Source: Variovorax sp. SG517 (GTDB lineage: Bacteria; Pseudomonadota; Gammaproteobacteria; Burkholderiales; Burkholderiaceae_C). From it: a DNA stretch of 64,000 bases. The notes beneath the pieces were generated by a model, which had not been told where the DNA came from, did no database searches, and saw only the letters and a list, made by a program, of their open reading frames with translations. The translations under genes and the position numbers were made by a program. This document shows, piece by piece, positions 53,186-59,916 of the stretch. Positions within the stretch are counted from its first letter, which is position 1, and every line of letters starts with the position of its first letter. The DNA lies in assembly GCF_013376045.1 (NCBI RefSeq), contig NZ_JABMJG010000004.1, positions 248,001-312,000 on the forward strand, read 5' to 3'.

Positions 53186-53650
53186 ATGCAACTGGACGCG
53201 ATCGATCTGCGCATTCTGGACGAACTGCAACGCGACGGCGCGCTGTCGAACGTGGAGCTGGCGCGGCGCGTGCACCTGTCTCCCTCGCCCTGCCTCTCGC
53301 GCGTGAAGGTGCTCGAGGCGAATGGCGTGATCGACCGCTACGTCGCGCTCGCGAGCGCCAAGGCGCTGGGCCTCGGGCTCAACGTGTTCATCTCGATCAG
53401 CCTCACCACGCAGAGCAAGCAGTCGCTGGCCGACTTCGAGCAGCGCATCGCCGAGCACGACGAGGTGATGGAGTGCTACCTGATGACGGGCGACAGCGAC
53501 TACCTGATCCGTATCGCGGTGGCGGACATGGCGGCGCTGGAGAAATTCATCCTGGAACAGCTCACGCCGATTCCGGGCATCGAGAAGATCCGCTCCAGCT
53601 TCGCGCTCAAGCAGGTGAGATACAAGACGGCGCTGCCGTTGCCGAAATAG
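53186..53650 (+). CDS. Lrp/AsnC-family regulator
   Basis: This 154-residue protein has an N-terminal helix-turn-helix (LDAIDLRILDELQRDG, NVELARRVHLSPSPCLSRV) and a RAM domain (VMECYLMTGDSDYLIRIAVA). It diverges from aceE across 105 nt, so amino-acid-responsive control of aceE is likely. Repeat copy 5 starts 5 nt after its stop. Confidence 0.93.
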   Translation: MQLDAIDLRILDELQRDGALSNVELARRVHLSPSPCLSRVKVLEANGVIDRYVALASAKALGLGLNVFISISLTTQSKQSLADFEQRIAEHDEVMECYLMTGDSDYLIRIAVADMAALEKFILEQLTPIPGIEKIRSSFALKQVRYKTALPLPK

Positions 53651-53655
53651 GCACA

Positions 53656-53745
53656 CCCCCAGGCTTCGCGCACTGCGTGTCGCTGCGCCAACCCCCTCGC
53701 CGGGGGCAACACCTGCGGCCCGGCAAAGCCGGTTCCGCGGTGTCT
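53656..53745 (+). repeat. 3'-end repeat, copy 5 (after Lrp)
   Basis: CCCCCAGGC starts 5 nt after the Lrp stop. Hairpins two (CCCCCTCGCCGGGGG) and three are intact; the first has CACTGCGTG in place of CACTTCGTG. It separates Lrp from the convergent phoX-like gene. Confidence 0.85.
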
Positions 53746-53772
53746 CCCGGAAGAGGCTGGCTGTTGCGCCGA

Positions 53773-56037
53773 TCAGAGACCGATCAGGCCGCCGTCGTTC
53801 TTCGTGATGACGACGGTCGCCGAGCGCGGACGGGCGTTGCCGCCTTCCGGCCAGTGGCTGAGGTACTTCGACGGGTCGCCGATGTCTGCCTTGGCCGTGT
53901 TCTCGCCCGGATGCTGGATGTTCACGAACAGCGCGCGGCCGTCGCCCGATTCGGCGATGCCCGTGATCTCGCAGTCGATCGGCCCGACCAGGAAGCGGCG
54001 CAGGCCGTCGGTGCCGGGAGCCTTGCCGACGAAGGTGGCCTGCGTGGCGGTGGTGGAGCCATCGACGTTTGTGATGGTCTTCGCGCCGCCGTCGCCGACC
54101 TTGCCCGGCAGGGCGCCGAGCAGCATGCAGTTGGTCACGTCGGTGTAGGCGCCGTCGTCGGTCTCGAGCCACAGCAGGCCGGGAGCCGCCTGGCTGAACC
54201 ACATGCCGTCGGGGCTGGAGAAGTCGTTGTCGGCGCCCAGCTGCGAGAGGTTGATATCGGCCGACGCGGTGGAACGCGCGCCGAAGAGGTACACGTCCCA
54301 CTTGAAGGTGACGGAGGTCGGATCGCCGTTGGTGTCGGCAAAGCGCACGATGTGGCCGTTCGGGTTGCCCTTCTGGTCCTTTCCGGCGGTCGTCTTGTCG
54401 TTGTAGAAGCGCGGGTTGGCGGCGTCGGTCTTGCCGATCGGACGCGAGCTCGAGTTGGTGTTGGTCAGCGTGACGTAGACCTCGCCGGTCTTCGGATTGA
54501 CGGCCGTCCATTCGGGGCGGTCCATCCTGGTGGCGCCGGCCGCGTCGGCTGCATGGCGGGCGTTGACCACCACGTCGGCCGCATCGGCGAATGCGTAGGC
54601 GGCGTAGCTGGCGGTGATGTTGTTGACGCCCAGCTTGAGCTCGAGCCAGTCGCCCGTACCGTCGGCCTTGAACTTCGCGACGTAGAGCTTGCCGTCGTCC
54701 ATGTACTTGTCGCCGGCGGCCGTGCCGCCGCCGATGTCGGCAGCGTCCCAGTTCTTGGTCGACACGAACTTGTAGATGTACTCGTTGCGCGAGTCGTCGC
54801 CCATGTACCAGACCAGCGGCTTGCCGACCACGACCGGGCCCAGGCAGGCGCCTTCGTGGCCGAAGCGGCCGAGCGCGGTGCGCTTCTTGGGCGTGCTCGA
54901 CGGGTTGAACGGGTCGATCTCGACCACCCAGCCGTAGGTGTTGGCGCCGTTGCGGTAGTCGTCGACGGCGGTGCCGCTCGTGGCGACGACTTCGGTGTTC
55001 CAGCGGCCGTACAGATTGTCGGCGGTGTCGGGCGTGACGGTGGCCCAGAGTTCGCGGCCGGTGCTGGCCACGCCGTAGCGGCTGAAGGAAGCCAGTTCCT
55101 TGGCGGTGCGGTTGGCATCGTCATTGGCGGCAATGCGGCGGAAGTAGCCGGCCCAGTTCTCCTCGCAGGTGAGGTACGTGCCCCACGGCGTGGTGCCGTT
55201 GGCGCAGTTGTTGAGCGTGCCGCGGGTCTTGCTGCCGTCGGTCGAGTACTTGGTCTTCAGGTAGTCGGTCTTGGCGGCGGGGCCCGAGAAGCTCATCTCG
55301 GTGAGCGTGTGGACGCGGCGGTTGAAGCTCGAGTCCTGCTTGTAGCTCCAGCTGCCGCCGCTCTTGTTGACCTCGATCACGCTCACGCCGTGCAGGTAGA
55401 ACTCGCGCAGCACTTCGTCGGCGACGGTGCGCGCGGCCGCATTGCCGCTGCCGGTGATGGTCTGGCCGGTGGGGTGCAGGAACAGCGGCGTGATGGCCTC
55501 GTGGTTCATCACCAGCAGGCCGCGCGACGCGCCGGTGGCGTCCCACTTGTTCGACGCATTCATGCCGAAGTAGGTCATGCCGTCGTGGTGATCGCCGGCG
55601 CGGCGGTCGTAGGTGGTCGCGTCGTCGGAGCCGTCGTTCTTGTAGGCGGCAACGCCCGAGGCAATAGGGTCGCCCAGGCGGTAGAGCACGCTGGCGGTGT
55701 AGCCGGCGGGCACGGTGACGACGTCGGCGAGGCTCTTGGCGACGGCATTGAAGCCGAGCTTCATCGGCGCGGGGCTGGGTGCCGGCGTCGGCGCTGGTGC
55801 CGGGGCGGGCGCCGGTGCGGGAGCCGGGGGCAGGACAGGGAAGGCAGTGCCGCCGCCACCACCGCCGCCGCATGCCTGGAGCAGTGCGGTGCCGGCGGTG
55901 CCGACGCCCAGGCCGAACAGGTGGCGGCGGCTCAGGCGCGAGGCGATCAGGTCGGTGAACGAGGGGTTCGACGTGGGGTTGGTGCCGATGTCTTCGATTT
56001 CGACCGGACGATCGTCGGTGCGGGTGTTTGCGGTCAT
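53773..56037 (-). CDS. PhoX-family secreted phosphatase (DUF839)
   Basis: This 754-residue protein has PhoX landmarks: LLVMNHE, TCEENWAGYF, FSSPDGMWF and VNIQHPGE near the C-terminus. PhoX is a calcium/iron-dependent alkaline phosphatase exported by Tat. Here a twin Arg (SRRHLFG, residues 36-42) precedes a hydrophobic stretch that ends in lipobox-like LLQAC with Cys56, then a Gly run and an Ala-Pro linker (about 65-90). It may therefore be a Tat-exported lipoprotein. ATG at 56037 is preferred over a TTG two codons earlier. Confidence 0.9.
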   Translation of the reverse strand: MTANTRTDDRPVEIEDIGTNPTSNPSFTDLIASRLSRRHLFGLGVGTAGTALLQACGGGGGGGTAFPVLPPAPAPAPAPAPAPTPAPSPAPMKLGFNAVAKSLADVVTVPAGYTASVLYRLGDPIASGVAAYKNDGSDDATTYDRRAGDHHDGMTYFGMNASNKWDATGASRGLLVMNHEAITPLFLHPTGQTITGSGNAAARTVADEVLREFYLHGVSVIEVNKSGGSWSYKQDSSFNRRVHTLTEMSFSGPAAKTDYLKTKYSTDGSKTRGTLNNCANGTTPWGTYLTCEENWAGYFRRIAANDDANRTAKELASFSRYGVASTGRELWATVTPDTADNLYGRWNTEVVATSGTAVDDYRNGANTYGWVVEIDPFNPSSTPKKRTALGRFGHEGACLGPVVVGKPLVWYMGDDSRNEYIYKFVSTKNWDAADIGGGTAAGDKYMDDGKLYVAKFKADGTGDWLELKLGVNNITASYAAYAFADAADVVVNARHAADAAGATRMDRPEWTAVNPKTGEVYVTLTNTNSSSRPIGKTDAANPRFYNDKTTAGKDQKGNPNGHIVRFADTNGDPTSVTFKWDVYLFGARSTASADINLSQLGADNDFSSPDGMWFSQAAPGLLWLETDDGAYTDVTNCMLLGALPGKVGDGGAKTITNVDGSTTATQATFVGKAPGTDGLRRFLVGPIDCEITGIAESGDGRALFVNIQHPGENTAKADIGDPSKYLSHWPEGGNARPRSATVVITKNDGGLIGL

Positions 56038-56219
56038 GCGCAATGTCTTTCTTCGTGGGTTGGAAAGGAAAACCAGCCCGCGAAGTTAGGCACTTCGTAT
56101 GACGACTCCGTGAATTGCTCAGCTTCGGGTCAGGTTGAATCGGGTCTTTTCAGCATCCCTTCATCAACCCATCCGCCAATCCCCAGGCCCGCGCGGCCCG
56201 CCGTTTCGCGCCCTCTCGT

Positions 56220-57368
56220 TCAGGGCGCGGGCAGCTGCCGCGGCCACAGCGCCCACAGCCGCAGCGGCTGGTTCATGCTCGCCGCGAAGCGGCCCGCATC
56301 GGCACCGGTGCCCGCGAAGTAGTCGGCGCGCACGGCACCGAGGATGGCGCTGCCGGTGTCCTGCGCCACCACGAGCTTCTGCAATTGCGCCGCCGGCCCG
56401 TTGGATGCAAGCCACACCGGCGTGCCGTAGGGGATGCTCTCGCGGTCGACCGCAATGGAGCGGCCGGCCGTGAGCGGCACGCCCTGCGCGCCGCGCGGAC
56501 CGAAGGCGGCATCGACCTCGCTCATGGTCTCCTCGCGGAAGAACACGTAGCGCGGGTTGCTCCACATCAGCTGCGTCACGCGCTGGGGGTTCTGCGCGGC
56601 CCAGGCCTTGGTGTCGTCGGGCCACTTGCCGACCTTGGTCACGCCCTGGCTGATGAGCCACTGCTGCACGCTGCGGTAGGGCTGCTCGTTGGTGGCCGAG
56701 AAAGCCATGCGCACGGTGTGCTGGTAGCCGTTGGCCTCGGTGATGCGCAGCCGGCCGGAGCCCTGGATGTGCAGCATCAGCGCGTCGATCGGGTCGGCCA
56801 TCCACGCGATCTCGCGCCCGCGCAGCGCGGCCTGGGCCTCGGGCAGGGTCTCGATCTCCTGGCGCGTGTACCAGGGGCGGCGGGGCACGAGGCCGTCGGG
56901 CGCCTGGTAGATCGGCACGTTGAAGGTGGCGGTGGGCACGCGCGAGGCTTCGTACACCGGTTCGTAGTAGCTGGTGAGCTTGCCTTCGGTCTGGCCGTTG
57001 AGCGCTTCCACGCGGTAGGGCTGCAGCCGCTCGGTCATCCACTGGCGCTGCTCTTCGGGGGTGGCGATGGCGAGCTGGCGCACATCGCGGCACAGCGGCG
57101 CGAAGGCGGCGTTGGGGCGCGAGCAGTTCGCCAGCAGCGCGATCCAGGCCTCGTGCAGCGGGTCTTCGCCGAAGCCCGGCAACTCGCTCCATCCCACCGG
57201 CACCCAGCGGCTCTTGGGATGCGCGAGCGAGCCGGTGAGCGGACCGAGGTCGCGCGGCTGGGTGGCGGGTGGGCGGATGGGGGGCTCGGGCGTGCGCGGG
57301 CCGGTCGAACAGGCGGCGAGCGTTGCTACGATCGCAAGCCCGACCAGCCACTGGAGTCCATTTCTCAT
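56220..57368 (-). CDS. mltA: Membrane-bound lytic transglycosylase A
   Basis: This 382-residue lipoprotein has a signal ending LAAC with Cys20, then the MltA domain (LTSYYEPVYEASR, LMLHIQGSGRLRI) and a 3D domain with the catalytic Asp in VAQDTGSAILGAVRADYF. It cleaves peptidoglycan glycan strands, leaving anhydro-muramic ends, at the outer membrane. Its ATG shares the CATG tetranucleotide with the divergent small gene at 57367. Confidence 0.96.
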   Translation of the reverse strand: MRNGLQWLVGLAIVATLAACSTGPRTPEPPIRPPATQPRDLGPLTGSLAHPKSRWVPVGWSELPGFGEDPLHEAWIALLANCSRPNAAFAPLCRDVRQLAIATPEEQRQWMTERLQPYRVEALNGQTEGKLTSYYEPVYEASRVPTATFNVPIYQAPDGLVPRRPWYTRQEIETLPEAQAALRGREIAWMADPIDALMLHIQGSGRLRITEANGYQHTVRMAFSATNEQPYRSVQQWLISQGVTKVGKWPDDTKAWAAQNPQRVTQLMWSNPRYVFFREETMSEVDAAFGPRGAQGVPLTAGRSIAVDRESIPYGTPVWLASNGPAAQLQKLVVAQDTGSAILGAVRADYFAGTGADAGRFAASMNQPLRLWALWPRQLPAP

Positions 57369-57543
57369 GGGTTTGATTCTGCTTGAAGCCCTCGCCGCGG
57401 GACTCGTGTTCATCCTGATCATCTGGTGGACCATGTTTTCCGGCCGCAAAAAGGGTGAATTGCACGATGACGACGATGGCCCCGAAGTCGGCCCCGGAGC
57501 CGGCCGCGACAGCACCGGCTCGAACAAGCCGCCCGGAACGTGA
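57367..57543 (+). CDS. Small single-span membrane protein
   Basis: This 58-residue frame encodes a hydrophobic segment (GLILLEALAAGLVFILIIWW, residues 2-21) followed by a basic (SGRKKG) then acidic (DDDDG) tail, as expected for a short inner-membrane protein. A GGAG lies 10 nt upstream, inside the first codons of mltA. Its ATG and that of mltA overlap head to head at CATG. I do not recognise a family; the gene is supported by its composition and ribosome site. Confidence 0.6.
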   Translation: MGLILLEALAAGLVFILIIWWTMFSGRKKGELHDDDDGPEVGPGAGRDSTGSNKPPGT

Positions 57544-57591
57544 ACTGCTCGTGCAGTCCCCCGGCGCGCGGCACTGTCGGACAAGCACCCG

Positions 57592-57614
57592 ATTGCTATT
57601 GCTTTAGTAGCAAT
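57592..57614. repeat. Small ATTGCTA/TAGCAAT inverted repeat
   Basis: ATTGCTA and TAGCAAT form 7-bp perfect arms with a 9-nt loop in the gap before the first OmpA-like gene. It resembles the hairpin at 21914-21932. Confidence 0.5.
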
Positions 57615-57740
57615 CATTGCAGTATTCATGCGCGAAGGCGAAACTTTTCTTATTTTCCGTAGGGCTTTGAGCCCGTACCATCACGCACTCCCCGAAGGCT
57701 AAGCTGTGCCCCGCCTGATTCAACCTTGAAAGGGATCGCC

Positions 57741-58400
57741 ATGAAAAAGTTCGTACTCGCCACCACCGCCGCCGCACTCGTCCTGTCCGGGTGCGCGGGC
57801 GGCATGACCGACACCCAGCGCAACACCGGCATCGGCGCCGGCATCGGTGCACTGGGCGGCGCCGCCATCGGCTCGGCCACCGGCGGCAACCGCGGTGCCA
57901 TCGGCACCGGTGCGGTAGTCGGCGCGGCAGCCGGCGCGCTCGGCGGCTACCTGTGGTCGCAGCGCATGGAAAACCAGAAGCGCCAGATGGAAGCCGCCAC
58001 GCAGGGCACCGGCGTGGCCGTCACGCAGACGACCAACAACGAGCTGAAGCTGCAGATCCCGAGCGACGTGTCCTTCGACGTGGGCCGCGCCAACATCAAG
58101 CCCAACTTCGCGCCGGTGCTCGACCAGTTCGCCAGCGGCCTGCGCAACAACCCGAACGCCGAGGTGCGCATCATCGGCCACACCGACAGCACCGGCTCGG
58201 ACGCCATCAACAATCCGCTGTCGGTCGAACGCGCCACCAGCACCCGCGACTACCTCGTGGCGCGCGGCGTGAACGCGGCGGCCTTCCGCATCGAGGGCCG
58301 CGGTTCGCACGAACCGATCGCCGACAACAACAGCGACGCAGGCCGGGCACAGAACCGCCGCGTCGAAATCTACGTGGGCGAGCGCGCGCCGCGAGGCTGA
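57741..58400 (+). CDS. OmpA-family outer-membrane lipoprotein 1
   Basis: This 219-residue protein has a lipoprotein signal ending LSGC (Cys18), a Gly-rich glycine-zipper-like segment (GIGAGIGALGGAAIGSATGG, about 34-75) and a C-terminal OmpA peptidoglycan-binding domain (VRIIGHTDSTGSDAINNPLS, DAGRAQNRRVEIYV). It should tether the outer membrane to peptidoglycan. AAAGGGA precedes the ATG. Confidence 0.93.
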   Translation: MKKFVLATTAAALVLSGCAGGMTDTQRNTGIGAGIGALGGAAIGSATGGNRGAIGTGAVVGAAAGALGGYLWSQRMENQKRQMEAATQGTGVAVTQTTNNELKLQIPSDVSFDVGRANIKPNFAPVLDQFASGLRNNPNAEVRIIGHTDSTGSDAINNPLSVERATSTRDYLVARGVNAAAFRIEGRGSHEPIADNNSDAGRAQNRRVEIYVGERAPRG

Positions 58401-58418
58401 CGATCTCCAGCACACGAA

Positions 58419-58450
58419 GGGAAACCGGCCGCGCTGAAAGGCCGGTTCCC
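58419..58450 (+). terminator. Hairpin between the two OmpA-like genes
   Basis: GGGAAACCGGCC pairs with GGCCGGTTCCC (one bulged A), loop of 9 nt, 19 nt after the stop of the first gene. No T-run follows, so it may act on RNA stability or partial termination. Confidence 0.5.
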
Positions 58451-58488
58451 GCCATCACCGTTCCATTGGTCCATTAAGAGGGAATCTC

Positions 58489-59052
58489 ATGAGGAAGTTT
58501 GTTGTTTCGGGTGCGGCTGCCGCCGCGTTGCTGTTCATCGCGGGCTGCGCATCGCAGTCGGCGCCGCCGCCGGCCCCCGCGCCCGCAGCCGCTGCGGCCG
58601 CACCGGCCAACAGCTGGACAGCCCGCCTGGCCGCCCTGAAGACCGACCTCGAGACCTCCACCAAGGGCACGGGCGTCGTGATCGAGCAGACCGCCGACAA
58701 CCAGCTTCACCTGGTGATCCCGAACGAGCTGTCGTTCGACACCGGCCGCTCCAACGTCAAGCGCAACCTCGCGCAGGTGCTCGACAAGGTCGCCGAAGGC
58801 CTGAAGAGCGCCACCGCCGCCAGCGTGCGCGTGGTCGGCCACACCGACAGCACCGGCAGCGAGGAAGGCAACGAGCGCCTCTCGGTGAGCCGCGCCGACA
58901 GCGTGCGCAACCACCTCGTGAGCCGCGGCATCTCGACCACGGTCATCACCACCGACGGCCGCGGCTCGCGCGAACCGCTGGCGGACAACAACACGGCCGC
59001 CGGCCGTGCGCAAAACCGCCGCGTGGAAATCTTCGTCGCCGAAAAGGGCTGA
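58489..59052 (+). CDS. OmpA-family outer-membrane lipoprotein 2
   Basis: This 187-residue protein has a lipoprotein signal ending IAGC (Cys20), an Ala/Pro linker and an OmpA domain closely similar to the upstream gene (VRVVGHTDSTGSEEGNERLS, AAGRAQNRRVEIFV). It lacks the glycine-zipper segment. The two genes look like a tandem duplication with divergence of the N-terminal region. Repeat copy 6 starts directly at its stop. Confidence 0.92.
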   Translation: MRKFVVSGAAAAALLFIAGCASQSAPPPAPAPAAAAAAPANSWTARLAALKTDLETSTKGTGVVIEQTADNQLHLVIPNELSFDTGRSNVKRNLAQVLDKVAEGLKSATAASVRVVGHTDSTGSEEGNERLSVSRADSVRNHLVSRGISTTVITTDGRGSREPLADNNTAAGRAQNRRVEIFVAEKG

Positions 59053-59143
59053 CCCCAGGCTTCGCGCACTTCGTGCCGCTGCGCCAACCCCTTGCAGGGG
59101 GCGGCGCCAGCGGCCCGGCAAAGCCGGGTCCGCAGTGTTTCCC
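59053..59143 (+). repeat. 3'-end repeat, copy 6 (after OmpA-like 2)
   Basis: CCCCAGGC begins immediately after the TGA. This copy is the most diverged: the AACACC arm is GGCGCC and the partner is altered. It lies between convergent genes. Confidence 0.8.
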
Positions 59144-59157
59144 CGAAGAGTCCGGGG

Positions 59158-59784
59158 CTAGAGTTCTCGCAGACGGTTGGCCAACTCGACGGCCGACTTC
59201 ACTTCCATCTTCTCGAACACGCGCGCGCGGTGGACCTCCACCGTGCGCACGCTGATCGCGAGCTGGTCGGCGATGAGCTTGTTCGGCAGGCCTTCGACCA
59301 CCCGCCGCATCACGTCGCGCTCGCGCTCGGTCAGCTCGCCGATGCGCTCGGCCAGGCCCCGGCGCGCGCGCTGCACTTCCAGTGCCTGCAGCGACGCGCT
59401 CAGCGCATGCTCGATGCGGTCGACCAGCGCGTTGTCGGAGAAGGGCTTCTCGCAGAAGTCGAAGGCGCCGCGCTTGACCGCGTCGACGGCCGTGGGCACG
59501 TCGGCGTGGCCCGTGAGGAAGATCACCGGCATCGCCGGCAGCAGGCCGCGCTCCACGATACGGTCGAACAGCACCAGCCCGCTGGTGCCGGGCATGCGCA
59601 CGTCCAGCAGCAGGCACAGCGGCTGCTGCGGCAGCGGGCCCTGGTCGAGGAACTGCTCGAACGCCTCGGCGCTCGCGAAGTGCTCGCTGGCCAGGCGCCG
59701 CGAGCGCAGCAGCCAGGCCAGCGCCTCGCGCACGCTGGCGTCGTCGTCCACGATGAAGATCAAGCCGTCGATCAGCGGTTGCAT
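59158..59784 (-). CDS. FixJ/TtrR-like response regulator
   Basis: This 208-residue regulator has a receiver domain (VDDDASVRE, phosphorylation Asp61 in LLLDVRMPG, and conserved Lys in CEKPF) and a LuxR-type DNA-binding domain (LTERERDVMRRVVEGLPNKL, SVRTVEVHRARVFEKM). It is the partner of the histidine kinase upstream on the same strand; repeat copy 7 lies between them. Confidence 0.94.
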   Translation of the reverse strand: MQPLIDGLIFIVDDDASVREALAWLLRSRRLASEHFASAEAFEQFLDQGPLPQQPLCLLLDVRMPGTSGLVLFDRIVERGLLPAMPVIFLTGHADVPTAVDAVKRGAFDFCEKPFSDNALVDRIEHALSASLQALEVQRARRGLAERIGELTERERDVMRRVVEGLPNKLIADQLAISVRTVEVHRARVFEKMEVKSAVELANRLREL

Positions 59785-59820
59785 ATCAATTCAATTCCAA
59801 AAACAGGCACGAGCCCTTTC

Positions 59821-59912
59821 GGGGGCGCCGCGGAACCGGCTTTGCCGGGCCGCTGGCGCCGCCCCCTGCAAGGGGGTTGGCGCAGCGACACGAAGTGCGC
59901 GGAGCCTGGGGG
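59821..59912 (-). repeat. 3'-end repeat, copy 7 (after histidine kinase, within the kinase-regulator unit)
   Basis: On the minus strand CCCCCAGGC starts 4 nt after the kinase stop. The outer stem is GGCGCC-type, as in copy 6. It sits in the 132-nt gap between kinase and regulator genes. Confidence 0.85.
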
Positions 59913-59916
59913 TGAA

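Noticed and set aside
56038..56219. Possible Pho box upstream of the PhoX-like gene
   Set aside because: Only one CGTCAT-like half site is visible on the minus strand; the second half does not match, so phosphate control is not supported from sequence.
53473..56322. Long open frame running from Lrp through repeat copy 5 and antisense to the PhoX gene
   Set aside because: It starts in Lrp, crosses the repeat and mirrors PhoX. Translated repeat sequence such as FAHFVSLRQPP recurs in several such frames and is a marker of spurious genes.
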